This document shows, piece after piece, positions 24,949 through 32,009 of a stretch of 33,581 nucleotides of DNA. The stretch covers positions 1-33,581 of the forward strand of contig NZ_SDGU01000057.1 in assembly GCF_004118635.1 (NCBI RefSeq), read 5' to 3'. Every line of letters starts with the position of its first letter. Position 1 is the stretch's first letter. The DNA comes from Chlorobaculum sp. 24CR. GTDB taxonomy: Bacteria; Bacteroidota; Chlorobiia; Chlorobiales; Chlorobiaceae. The translations under genes and the position numbers were made by a program. The notes under the pieces are model-generated. The model was not told where the DNA came from and made no database searches. It was given only the letters and a program-made list of their open reading frames with translations.

Positions 24949-25944
24949 ATGATAATCATTACCGGCGGCGCTGGTTTCATTGGCAGCGCTATGCTCTGGG
25001 AGCTCAACCGCAACGGCGCCGAAGAGGTGCTGATCGTCGATGACCTCGGCAAGGCCTCCGAGGGAAGATGGCTCAATCTCCGCAGCCTCCGCTACGCTGA
25101 CTTCATCCACAAAGACGACCTGCCAGCGCTGCTCGAACATGACCGGCTGCCCGCAATCGAGGCCGTGATTCACATGGGAGCCATCAGCTCCACCACCGAA
25201 CAGGACGCCAACCTCCTTCTGCGAAACAACTACGAATACTCGAAAATGCTCGCCTCCTGGTGCGCAAAAAAGGGTACGCGCTTCATCTACGCCTCCAGCG
25301 CAGCCACCTTCGGAGACGGCGCGGAAGGGTACAGCGACGGCATCGAAGCGCTCGACCGGCTCAGGCCGCTGAACATGTACGGCTACTCGAAGCACCTGTT
25401 CGACTGCTGGGCGCTCCGGAACGGCATCCTCGAAAAAGCGGCGGGCCTCAAGTTCTTCAACGTTTACGGCCCGAACGAGTACCACAAGGATGACATGACC
25501 AGCGTCGTCTTCAAGGCGTTTCACCAGATCGGCGACACCGGCTCGGTGCGTCTGTTCAGATCGCACAATCCAAGCTACGCCGACGGCGAGCAGATGCGCG
25601 ATTTCGTCTATGTGAAGGACTGCACGAAAATCATGCAGTGGCTGCTCGAAACGCCATCGGCGACGGGCCTCTTCAACATCGGCACCGCCGAGGCGCGTAG
25701 TTTCAGGGATCTGGTGACGGCGACTTTCGTAGCGATGGAGCGGCCCGTCAGCATCGAGTTTATCGACATGCCCGAAACGATTCGGGACAAATACCAGTAC
25801 TACACCTGTGCGGACTCCGGCCATCTCAGGCAGGCGGGCTACACCGGGCGGATGACGCCGCTCGAAGAGGGAGTGCGCGACTACGTGCAAAATCACCTCA
25901 GTAAATCGGCCCCGCATCTGGATACATCAGCGCTTGGACAGTAA
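24949..25944 (+). CDS. hldD: ADP-glyceromanno-heptose 6-epimerase
   Basis: HldD (RfaD) inverts C6 of ADP-D-glycero-D-manno-heptose to supply heptose for the LPS inner core. The 331-residue product is an extended SDR: the NAD(P)-binding TGGAGFIGS at residues 5-13, GAISSTTEQD near 77, SSAATFGDG near 113 and the catalytic YGYSKHLFD near 140. NVYGPNEYHKDDMTSVVFK near 174 is characteristic of this epimerase. It starts at ATG 24949 with no strong ribosome-binding site. Its 3' end overlaps a possible upstream start of phoH, so the two are probably coupled. Other heptose-pathway genes are not in the window. Confidence 0.93.
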   Translation: MIIITGGAGFIGSAMLWELNRNGAEEVLIVDDLGKASEGRWLNLRSLRYADFIHKDDLPALLEHDRLPAIEAVIHMGAISSTTEQDANLLLRNNYEYSKMLASWCAKKGTRFIYASSAATFGDGAEGYSDGIEALDRLRPLNMYGYSKHLFDCWALRNGILEKAAGLKFFNVYGPNEYHKDDMTSVVFKAFHQIGDTGSVRLFRSHNPSYADGEQMRDFVYVKDCTKIMQWLLETPSATGLFNIGTAEARSFRDLVTATFVAMERPVSIEFIDMPETIRDKYQYYTCADSGHLRQAGYTGRMTPLEEGVRDYVQNHLSKSAPHLDTSALGQ

Positions 25945-25963
25945 TATCAAACCAGGAAAACCT

Positions 25964-26953
25964 TTGACTGAAAAAACGATCGAATTCGAAGGGATCGAAC
26001 CCGTCATCATTTTCGGGCCTTACGACAGCTATCTGAAAAAAGTTCGTGAAGCCTTCCCCGACATTCGCATCAATGCGCGCGGCGCGAAAATCACGATCGG
26101 CGGCGATGAACCCGACGTGACCGCCATCGAAAAGATTTTCAGGGAGATGATCTTCCTAGCCGACCAGCACGGCGAAGTGCTGGAAAACGACGTCAACGCG
26201 CTCGTCAGCCTGGCCCTCTCGCCGGTCTCCCGCCCCTCGGCGGCGCTTGCGGGTGACAAGGACGTGATCGTCGAAACGAAAGATTACGTCGTCAAGGCCA
26301 AAACCGACGGCCAGCGCCGGATGGTGGCCGAAGCCGCCAGCAACGACATCCTCTTCGCCATCGGCCCGGCGGGCACCGGCAAAACCTACACGGCGGTCGC
26401 CATCGCGGTAGCAGCGTGGAAGGCCAAGAAAATCAAGCGCATCGTGCTCGCCCGCCCAGCGGTCGAGGCCGGAGAGAGCCTCGGCTTCCTTCCCGGTGAC
26501 CTCGCCCAGAAGATCGACCCGTACCTGCGACCGCTCTACGACGCACTTCAGGACATGCTCACCGCCGAAAAGCTCAAGTTCCTCACCGAGCGCCGCGTCA
26601 TCGAAATCGTGCCGCTCGCCTACATGCGCGGACGGACGCTGAACAACTCGTTCATCATTTTGGACGAAGCCCAGAACGCATCGAGCAAGCAGATGATGAT
26701 GTGCCTCACCCGGCTCGGCGTCAACTCCAAGGCGATCATCACGGGCGACGTGACGCAGGTCGATCTGCCGAAAGAGATGGAGTCAGGGCTGATGAACGCG
26801 CAAAAAATACTCAAGGGGATCAAGGGCATCAGCTTCGTTTTTCTCGACAAGTCCGACGTGGTGCGCCACCAGCTCGTCAAGGATATCATCAACGCCTACG
26901 AACACCACGAAGAGGGGCATCGGCACGGCGCGCCGAAAGAAGAGGAACTTTGA
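25964..26953 (+). CDS. phoH: PhoH-like ATPase
   Basis: A 329-residue cytoplasmic PhoH-family NTPase. It has an N-terminal KH-like part (about residues 1-80), Walker A GPAGTGKTYTAVA near 138, the family-specific RPAVEAGESLGFLPGD near 168, Walker B FIILDEAQNAS near 230 and GDVTQVDLP near 262. PhoH proteins associate with RNA metabolism and phosphate or ribosome stress; the molecular role is not settled. Both plausible starts are TTG: 25964, preceded by AGGA, is used here; 25934 lies ten codons upstream and would overlap hldD by 11 bases. No Pho box was seen. Confidence 0.92.
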   Translation: MTEKTIEFEGIEPVIIFGPYDSYLKKVREAFPDIRINARGAKITIGGDEPDVTAIEKIFREMIFLADQHGEVLENDVNALVSLALSPVSRPSAALAGDKDVIVETKDYVVKAKTDGQRRMVAEAASNDILFAIGPAGTGKTYTAVAIAVAAWKAKKIKRIVLARPAVEAGESLGFLPGDLAQKIDPYLRPLYDALQDMLTAEKLKFLTERRVIEIVPLAYMRGRTLNNSFIILDEAQNASSKQMMMCLTRLGVNSKAIITGDVTQVDLPKEMESGLMNAQKILKGIKGISFVFLDKSDVVRHQLVKDIINAYEHHEEGHRHGAPKEEEL

Positions 26954-27087
26954 TCTTTACGCCCAGGTTTTAAGAGAGGCAGAGCCGCGCCCTCCATGAT
27001 GATCGGTCTTTTCACGAAGGGATAGATGTAAGAGGCCTGCGCTGATTCGTTATGGAGCTGTTTTATCCACTTTAAACCCGAAATACC

Positions 27088-27276
27088 ATGGCACACCGTA
27101 TTACCGATGAATGCACCTACTGCGGAGCCTGCGAACCGGAATGTCCGGTCAGCGCCATCTCCGCGGGCGACAGTATCTATGTGATAGACGAGGATGTATG
27201 CGTGGATTGTGTTGGCTATCACGAAGAAGCCGCTTGCGTGGCCGTTTGTCCGGTTGACTGCATTTTCAAGGTGTAG
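27088..27276 (+). CDS. Chlorobium-type 2[4Fe-4S] ferredoxin (first copy)
   Basis: A 62-residue ferredoxin with two [4Fe-4S] clusters. The first motif is CTYCGACEPECP (residues 9-20). The second is CVDC followed, after an eight-residue insert with two Glu and a His, by CVAVCP, the arrangement typical of green sulfur bacterial ferredoxins. In these organisms such ferredoxins take electrons from the type-I reaction centre and feed the reductive TCA cycle. The next ferredoxin gene begins about 195 bp downstream on the same strand, and the proteins share most residues. The ATG is in a CATGGC context without a clear ribosome-binding site. Confidence 0.95.
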   Translation: MAHRITDECTYCGACEPECPVSAISAGDSIYVIDEDVCVDCVGYHEEAACVAVCPVDCIFKV

Positions 27277-27298
27277 TCGCTGCTCACGCCGATCCGGC

Positions 27299-27330
27299 AC
27301 TCGGAGAAATGCTTTTTCCGAGCGCCGGGC
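27299..27330 (+). terminator. Hairpin between the two ferredoxin genes
   Basis: CGGC plus CTCGGA pairs with TCCGAG plus GCCG around an A/T-rich loop, about 25 bases after the first ferredoxin stop. It lacks a following T-run, so it may be an RNA-stabilising or partial-termination hairpin rather than a full terminator. Confidence 0.45.
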
Positions 27331-27424
27331 TTGGTCTGCAACACCTTTCTTCCCGCCCATTTCTTTAAATAATCATCACTTTTTTGTTTTCCGCCCTGAA
27401 AAAAGCTTATATTAATTGAATTGA

Positions 27425-27453
27425 TTGAAATTGTTCTTTTATTCTCATAACTA
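27425..27453 (+). promoter_or_regulatory. Candidate promoter of the second ferredoxin gene
   Basis: TTGAAA (27425-27430) and TAACTA (27448-27453) are separated by 17 bases in an AT-rich stretch, 18 bases before the start codon. This would give the second ferredoxin its own short-leader transcript. Confidence 0.4.
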
Positions 27454-27471
27454 TCAAAGCACGTCGTCAAT

Positions 27472-27660
27472 ATGGCACTGTATATCACCGAAGAATGCAC
27501 CTACTGCGGTGCTTGCGAACCCGAATGCCCGACCAACGCTATCTCCGCAGGCAGCGAGATCTACGTTATCGATGCCGCATCCTGCAACGAGTGCGCCGGT
27601 TTTGCTGATGCTCCCGCCTGCGTCGCCGTCTGCCCGGCAGAGTGCATCGTTCAGGGCTGA
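27472..27660 (+). CDS. Chlorobium-type 2[4Fe-4S] ferredoxin (second copy)
   Basis: A 62-residue paralogue of the preceding ferredoxin. Cluster motifs are CTYCGACEPECP (residues 9-20) and CNEC, then an eight-residue insert, then CVAVCP. Compared with the first copy the insert is neutral (AGFADAPA instead of VGYHEEAA) and the C-terminus ends IVQG rather than IFKV, so surface charge near the second cluster differs. That could tune redox potential or partner choice. It has its own candidate promoter and a strong terminator, and is probably transcribed separately as well as by read-through. Confidence 0.95.
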   Translation: MALYITEECTYCGACEPECPTNAISAGSEIYVIDAASCNECAGFADAPACVAVCPAECIVQG

Positions 27661-27683
27661 TTCAGACTCCCTGTTTGCTCCAT

Positions 27684-27718
27684 AAAAAAAGAGGCCATTT
27701 CAACCGGCCTCTTTTTTT
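27684..27718 (+). terminator. Terminator of the second ferredoxin gene
   Basis: GAGGCC (27691-27696) pairs with GGCCTC (27706-27711), flanked by seven A residues before and seven T residues after. It starts about 24 bases past the stop codon. The symmetric A and T tracts could end transcription in both directions. Confidence 0.9.
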
Positions 27719-27779
27719 GTTTGCGGCAAGCATGGCTTGATGCAGATTGAATGACGCAAGCCTTTGCGAGAATGATTCT

Positions 27780-27815
27780 TATAGGACTTATGGGTCGTAT
27801 GGGACAAATAGGTTG
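27780..27815. repeat. Degenerate 9-bp tandem array, four units
   Basis: Units: TATAGGACT, TATGGGTCG, TATGGGACA, AATAGGTTG. The period is nine and the units match those near purL and nnr. Confidence 0.75.
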
Positions 27816-27836
27816 AAGAGATAAAGACGATTTTCC

Positions 27837-27854
27837 AGCCACTAATCAGTGGCT
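27837..27854. repeat. Short perfect hairpin near the Dabb gene 3' end
   Basis: AGCCACT (27837-27843) pairs with AGTGGCT (27848-27854) around AATC. It lies downstream of the leftward Dabb gene and may help end its transcript, though the following tract is only weakly T-rich. Confidence 0.45.
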
Positions 27855-27870
27855 TCGCCTTGCCTCCTCT

Positions 27871-27891
27871 ATTCATGATTCAGCATTCATA
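27871..27891. repeat. Heptamer array overlapping the Dabb stop codon
   Basis: ATTCATG, ATTCAGC and ATTCATA follow each other at seven-base intervals. Read on the minus strand they encode the last residues and the TGA stop of the Dabb gene, so the repeat has formed the end of a coding region. Confidence 0.6.
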
Positions 27892-28182
27892 GTCAACCAG
27901 CCGCCGTTCGCTTGTTGCTCCGCCTATGAAAGGCTTGAGGGCTTCGTGGTCGGGGTGGCGCTGGTAGGTTTCAAGCGCCGCTTTATCGATGAATTCCGAA
28001 TAGAGAACCACGTCGGCGGAGCTGTCAGTACGGCTGAAATCGAGTCCTACCTCGATTGAAAGCACTCCGGGAATTCTGCCGGAAAGCGCTTCGAGCCTTT
28101 CCTTGATGAGGCGGGCATTGACTTCTGCAGTGTTGCCATGCGCCTCTTCTTTGAGACGCCACATCACGATATGTTTGACCAT
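27880..28182 (-). CDS. Dabb (stress-responsive alpha/beta barrel) family protein
   Basis: A 100-residue protein of the Dabb family, small dimeric alpha/beta barrels. It starts MVKHIVMWRLKEEA, the usual first strand with a conserved His, and contains GLDFSRTDSSADVVLYSEF and YQRHPDHEAL, both family hallmarks. Members are induced by stress in plants, and some bacterial relatives are enzymes; no reaction can be assigned here. The last residues and stop lie in a 7-bp repeat, so the C-terminus may have been changed by repeat insertion. The broken thioesterase lies about 50 bp upstream on the same strand. Confidence 0.85.
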   Translation of the reverse strand: MVKHIVMWRLKEEAHGNTAEVNARLIKERLEALSGRIPGVLSIEVGLDFSRTDSSADVVLYSEFIDKAALETYQRHPDHEALKPFIGGATSERRLVDYEC

Positions 28183-28229
28183 TGATACGTTTTAACAGGG
28201 TTGGAAGTAAACTGCGGCGGGAACGCGAA

Positions 28230-28695
28230 TCAGGTTGCTGAAAGAGGAAGTTTCCCGGTGATGCGAAGCGCTTCAGTCTCGCCGCCGGAAACCAGATCGA
28301 ACGCCTCGATAAAGGATTCCGGCACCCGCTTCGGACGGCCCGACTCCGGATCGACGCACACCCACGTTTCAGCTCGGACGAGCGCGCGATGCTGGCCCGC
28401 TCCTTGTCAGCAGAGTGCGACGCATTGACTGGCACTCCGTGACCCATTCGATCCAGGTGTGCAGGTCGAGGCGTTCACCGGCATATGCCGGGCATGAGAT
28501 AGTCGATGGCGTGTCGGCGGCGGACGACCCAGGTGGCGCGGCTTTGCCGGTAACGGTCAAGCTCCAGCCCCCGGAGGCGGTGTGCGCCGTGGCGACATCC
28601 TGCATCCACCGGATATATTCGATATTGTTGACGTTCCCAGACCCGTCGATCGACGATTCGGGCACCGCAAAGGTATGGGTATAGACACTTTTCAA
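28230..28695 (-). pseudogene. Acyl-CoA thioesterase (4HBT, YbgC/FadM-like), multiply frameshifted
   Basis: The minus strand encodes a 4-hydroxybenzoyl-CoA-thioesterase-like hotdog protein of about 155 codons, but spread over different frames. It starts at TTG 28695 after AGGGAG and reads AVPESSIDGSGNVNNIEYIR and WMQDVATAHTASGGW. It must then shift near 28561 (LDRYRQSRATWVVRR), shift back near 28490 (YAGERLDLHTWIEWVTECQS), and shift twice more near 28408 and 28386 to reach ALVRAETWVCVDPESGRPKR and VPESFIEAFDLVSGGETEAL. The fits require about three missing bases and one extra base. The catalytic-loop region around VNNIEYIRW is intact. Genuine decay or local sequencing error are both possible; flanking genes have intact frames. 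Confidence 0.82.
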
Positions 28696-28707
28696 TTGCC
28701 GCTCCCT

Positions 28708-30027
28708 TCAGCAATTCGGAACACAAGCGGGATGCGTCGAAAGGAAATGCGCCACAGTCATAGAGCGTTCACCAATTCGCGACCTGAACGCCATCTCCCC
28801 CACGCGGCTGCAATTGATAAACGCAAGAGATGCTTTCAGCTTCTCCACGCGGGCCTGGTCGGGAGATATATCTACTGAAGACTCATCTTTTCTTGAACGG
28901 ATCGTTCCCTCTTCAGCTCTGGCAGCGCTCTGGCGCTCAACCTTTCTCCGCAGTGCTTCCAGCGCCCTGTTCCGCTCGGCAAGAACACTCGAAGCAGAGG
29001 TCTGCGGGGTTGGTTCAGCCTCCTTGCGCCGAGGTACGCGACGGGATACCGTAACCGGCTCCATCACCCGAACCGCCGGACGACTCGACACGGCGGCAAC
29101 GCCTCCAAACCCCTCTTCGAACATGGAAGAAGCCAGAGACCAGCGATCAGTTTTGGCGTGAAGCAGAATGACCAGCATATCCTTTCCATCCTTCAGCGCC
29201 CTTGCAATCAGGCATGGCCCCGCTATCGATGTGTAACCGGTCTTGATGCCGACCGTATATGGATAGCGTTCAAGAAGCTTGTTGTGCGTACTGAGAGAGT
29301 AGAGCTTGCCGGTAGAAAGTTCGCTGAAAACGACTCTGTCCATCTTTGCGATAGCATTGAATTCAGGAGACCTGACAGCCCGTTCCGTCAGAAGCACCAT
29401 GTCCCTGGCCGTCGTCCGGTTCCCGGCATAGATGCCCCGGTCATAGCCGGCAGGATTGGTAAAACAGGTGTTGCTCATGCCAAGAGCGCGAGCGCGGGCG
29501 TTCATCGTCGCCACAAACCCGTTGAGGCTCCCACCCAGATGGATGGCGATGGCGAAAGCGGCATCGTTGCTTGAGTTGACCATGGCCGCCTTGACCAGGT
29601 CACGCAACCTGACGCGCTCTCCAGGCTTGAAGCCGGCTCTGGAAGGCTCCACCAGCGTCGCCTCAAGCGGAATGGTCACCACATCGTCCATGCGTCCGCT
29701 TTCGATGGCCAGCATACAGGTCATGATTTTGGTCAGGCTCGCGGGCGAAAGCGATCTGTCGATCCCCTTCATTTTCAGGAAATCGCTGCTGCCAGTCTCC
29801 TTGACGATAAAAGCGGCAACCGCGTCTTCGCCTTGGGGAGGTGGCTGCTGGTGGCGGGATGGGCGTTTTCTGGCCGAAGCCGTGAGCGGAATCAGCGCAA
29901 AAACAAAAAAGGCGAGAAGCGCGAAAAGCACTGTTCTCTTGGCGGTGAAACGACCATGAGGCTGATTCGTTTCACCGGCCGCACCCCATTTCCGGGGGCC
30001 ACAGGAATCCTTGATATGTGCTGACAT
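28708..30027 (-). CDS. D-alanyl-D-alanine carboxypeptidase (peptidase S11)
   Basis: A 439-residue penicillin-binding protein that trims the terminal D-Ala from peptidoglycan pentapeptides in the periplasm. Active-site motifs are SLTK (Ser97, Lys100), SSN (152-154) and KTG (262-264), in the S11 spacing. A single hydrophobic segment at about residues 32-52 ends in TASARK and acts as signal peptide or anchor; it is preceded by an unusually long polar stretch of 30 residues, so a later non-ATG start cannot be excluded. The last 130 residues are not the usual S11 C-terminal domain: they are Arg/Ala/Glu-rich, probably helical (LAERNRALEALRRKVERQ) and end in CVPNC. Similar to DacA/DacF-type proteins; exact paralogue not decided. 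Confidence 0.9.
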   Translation of the reverse strand: MSAHIKDSCGPRKWGAAGETNQPHGRFTAKRTVLFALLAFFVFALIPLTASARKRPSRHQQPPPQGEDAVAAFIVKETGSSDFLKMKGIDRSLSPASLTKIMTCMLAIESGRMDDVVTIPLEATLVEPSRAGFKPGERVRLRDLVKAAMVNSSNDAAFAIAIHLGGSLNGFVATMNARARALGMSNTCFTNPAGYDRGIYAGNRTTARDMVLLTERAVRSPEFNAIAKMDRVVFSELSTGKLYSLSTHNKLLERYPYTVGIKTGYTSIAGPCLIARALKDGKDMLVILLHAKTDRWSLASSMFEEGFGGVAAVSSRPAVRVMEPVTVSRRVPRRKEAEPTPQTSASSVLAERNRALEALRRKVERQSAARAEEGTIRSRKDESSVDISPDQARVEKLKASLAFINCSRVGEMAFRSRIGERSMTVAHFLSTHPACVPNC

Positions 30028-30170
30028 GGCTGAACGTTCTTCTGTTGGCGATCACTCCAGCCGTTGATGGCCGGAACTATACATAGGGCACTAAGTTTTT
30101 ATAATACAAACAGAACACAACAATTTCAAAAGGCTTGAGAAGCGGTTTATCGGGGGCTGTCGCACGCTTT

Positions 30171-30413
30171 TTACGACACCTCGCCGCGCGTCATGCCCGA
30201 AGTTTCAGCGCCAGTCTGCAAGCCCTGCGCCTGTTCGCACGCCGACAGCATCGACTGATAATGCCGAACGTCGAGCAGGACAACCGCGCTTTTACCGTGC
30301 TGGGTCAACACGAGAGGACGACCGGTTTTCCTGACCTGCGTGATGAGGGATGCCGTGTTGGCCCTGAACTCTGAAAGCGGCCTGATATCACTGACAAGGT
30401 CGATTCTGTTCAT
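30171..30413 (-). CDS. Phd/YefM-family antitoxin, without an adjacent toxin
   Basis: An 80-residue DNA-binding antitoxin. The N-terminal Phd/YefM domain is clear: ISPLSEFR-type IRPLSEFRANT near residue 10, LITQVRKTGRPLVLTQHGK near 23, and AVVLLDVRHYQSM near 43. The usual acidic C-terminal toxin-binding tail is replaced by a short polar stretch ending TRGEVS. No RelE, ParE, YoeB or Doc-type toxin ORF lies downstream before the carboxypeptidase gene, nor upstream. ATG 30413 follows AAGAGA and matches family starts; a longer frame begins 45 bases upstream. A palindrome with a TGTACA core lies about 60 bp upstream and fits autoregulation. It may be a remnant, or an orphan that regulates something else. 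Confidence 0.85.
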   Translation of the reverse strand: MNRIDLVSDIRPLSEFRANTASLITQVRKTGRPLVLTQHGKSAVVLLDVRHYQSMLSACEQAQGLQTGAETSGMTRGEVS

Positions 30414-30454
30414 TGAAATCTCTTTACGACGACTCGATTTTAATATATCAATGG

Positions 30455-30469
30455 CCATACTTTTTATGG
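30455..30469. promoter_or_regulatory. Second palindrome near the antitoxin promoter
   Basis: CCATA (30455-30459) and TATGG (30465-30469) form a short inverted repeat next to the TGTACA palindrome, on the start-codon side. YefM-type operators commonly have a long and a short palindrome side by side. Confidence 0.4.
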
Positions 30470-30473
30470 TACG

Positions 30474-30491
30474 TTATTTTGTACAAAATAA
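30474..30491. promoter_or_regulatory. TGTACA-core operator of the YefM-like antitoxin
   Basis: TTATTTTGTACAAAATAA is an 18-bp perfect palindrome centred on TGTACA, about 60 bp upstream of the antitoxin start. The TGTACA core is the known recognition element of E. coli YefM-YoeB operators, so binding by the encoded protein is a reasonable inference. Confidence 0.6.
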
Positions 30492-30725
30492 AAACATAAA
30501 AAAGTGCCACCCGCCAAGTCACGGCCATGCAAGAGGATCAGGAATACCCCTGAATGCGGCTGTCAGATGAAAATAGCGCCATGCCGCTTCACCCTGTTCA
30601 ATCGAAAAACAGCAAGAGGGCGGCTCGCCTAAACACCTCTCTTTGCCAGCAATTGTGATTTTGTGCGCTGTGGAAATCTACGATGAGTCCTCGGCAGCTG
30701 CCGGACAAAACCGGCCCGATGTGGT

Positions 30726-31349
30726 TCAGCGTTCTACGCTGGCCAGCCTGAGAGCCAGCGCCACAAACACTGCGGCGGCGGCCCGGTTGACAAGCCGGAG
30801 CGCGGCGGGTGAACGGCGGAAGCGCTCGCCAACTCCTCCGGCAACCATGCTCAATCCACCGAACACAATCAGCGTGGCCAGAATGAAGAGCGCGCCAAGT
30901 TCGAGGAACTGCGTAGTCATCGAACCCCGCCGAGGATCGGCGAACTGGGGGAGAAAGGCGAGAAAGAAGAGCGAGACTTTCGGATTGGTGAGATTCATCA
31001 CGATCCCCCTCTGGTAAAGCTCACCGCCGGAGAGGAGTGGCGTTTTCGACTCGCCGATCTCTGCCCCGGCCCGCCACGCCTGCCGGGCGAGATAAAGCAG
31101 GTAAAGCGCTCCGGCACTCTTCAGCACCGTGAAAGCAACTGCCGACGCCTTGACGATGGCGGCCAGACCGAACGCCACCGCGAGCGTATGCCCGACCAGA
31201 CCGGTGCAGAGACCGAAGGTCACGGCGAGACCGGCGGAACGACCATGCTGCGCGGACTCCGCGAGCACGAACAGATTGTCCGGCCCCGGCGAGAGCGCAA
31301 GCAGCAACGCCGCCGGAAAGAACACAAGCAGCGTCTGAAGGTCGATCAT
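30726..31349 (-). CDS. LysE/RhtB-family amino-acid exporter
   Basis: A 207-residue inner-membrane protein with about six hydrophobic helices. The family motif ALSPGPDNLFVL at residues 18-29 and the LTNPKVSLFFLAFLPQF segment near 120 identify the LysE/RhtB superfamily, which exports amino acids or their analogues by proton exchange. The substrate cannot be told from sequence. No LysG/ArgP-type regulator lies next to it. Its start is separated from the downstream-lying GNAT gene by a repeat-bearing gap of about 170 bp. Confidence 0.9.
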   Translation of the reverse strand: MIDLQTLLVFFPAALLLALSPGPDNLFVLAESAQHGRSAGLAVTFGLCTGLVGHTLAVAFGLAAIVKASAVAFTVLKSAGALYLLYLARQAWRAGAEIGESKTPLLSGGELYQRGIVMNLTNPKVSLFFLAFLPQFADPRRGSMTTQFLELGALFILATLIVFGGLSMVAGGVGERFRRSPAALRLVNRAAAAVFVALALRLASVER

Positions 31350-31403
31350 GGTGATGCGTTTATTTACCTGTTATTGCTCCTGCCGTTATACTCTCAATAA
31401 TTG

Positions 31404-31460
31404 CCCCGGACTTCAGTTCGGGGTATGCAAATAACGCATAATAAATAAGGGCTTTAGCCC
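31404..31460. repeat. Paired-hairpin dispersed repeat
   Basis: CCCCGGACT pairs with AGTTCGGGG (31404-31423, one G-T pair), and 25 bases further GGGCTTTAGCCC (31449-31460) forms a second hairpin. The pair resembles an intergenic repeat family with GACTTCAGT and GGGCTTTAGCCC cores that I know from other bacteria of the Bacteroidetes/Chlorobi group. It lies between the LysE and GNAT genes. Confidence 0.6.
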
Positions 31461-31517
31461 AATTTCTTACAACAGCATCGGTTGCGTTTTATTGCCGAAG
31501 TAATAGCCGCGGATAAC

Positions 31518-32009
31518 TCACAGTATCTTCTGAAGATAAACGACATCGAAGCGCCGCCCGCCCCTCGATCCGATGCCGACGAGCCGCCCCTGTTCGACAA
31601 AGCCACGGGCAAGGTGGAAGTGGCGACTCCCCTCGTTGAGCGACGAAACCGTCGCCACAATGGTCTCGATGCCGAGTTCCGCCGCGCCAGATTCGAGCGC
31701 TTCGAGGATGGCCGTGCCGATCCCCCGGCCCGTGTATCCGCTGGCGAGAAAGCAGGTCAGCTCGGCGGCGCGATCAAACGCCGGAATCGGGCTGTACGGC
31801 CGCAAGAGTCCGAAGCCCGCCAGCGAGCCACCGGAATCACGCGCTACGTATGCGGGATAACCGGGCGTGAAATTCATCAGCCCCTCGAAGCGCTCCACGC
31901 TCACCGGCGTTTCGGTGTAGGTCGCCAGGCTGTGCTCGACGTAGTGGTTGAAAATTCCGGCCATCTCCGCCATGTCGTCCACGGAAACCGGCAGTAGTTC
32001 GACCTCCAT
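31518..32009 (-). CDS. GNAT-family N-acetyltransferase
   Basis: A 163-residue acetyltransferase. The N-terminal part (MAGIFNHYVEHSLATYTETP) and PYSPIPAFDRAAELTCFL are like phosphinothricin/methionine-sulfoximine N-acetyltransferases. The acetyl-CoA pyrophosphate loop GYTGRGIGTAIL is at about residues 91-102, followed by SLNEGSRHFHLARGF near 123, the standard motif B. The natural substrate in this subgroup is often an amino acid or sulfoximine. Its ATG shares one base with the TGA of the upstream membrane protein gene, so they form a coupled pair. Confidence 0.9.
   Translation of the reverse strand: MEVELLPVSVDDMAEMAGIFNHYVEHSLATYTETPVSVERFEGLMNFTPGYPAYVARDSGGSLAGFGLLRPYSPIPAFDRAAELTCFLASGYTGRGIGTAILEALESGAAELGIETIVATVSSLNEGSRHFHLARGFVEQGRLVGIGSRGGRRFDVVYLQKIL

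Larger units (their letters stand above)
30414..30725. other. Intergenic region upstream of the antitoxin
   Basis: This 312-bp gap contains the two antitoxin-proximal palindromes (30455-30469 and 30474-30491) and then about 230 bases with no recognised feature, up to the end of the leftward LysE gene. I found no toxin gene or fragment there in any frame. Confidence 0.5.

Noticed and set aside
2051-27815. 9-bp arrays as CRISPR arrays
   Set aside because: Units are nine bases, adjoining and without spacers.
30028-30170. A toxin partner downstream of the antitoxin
   Set aside because: All three minus-strand frames have early stops; the region is the upstream region of the carboxypeptidase gene.
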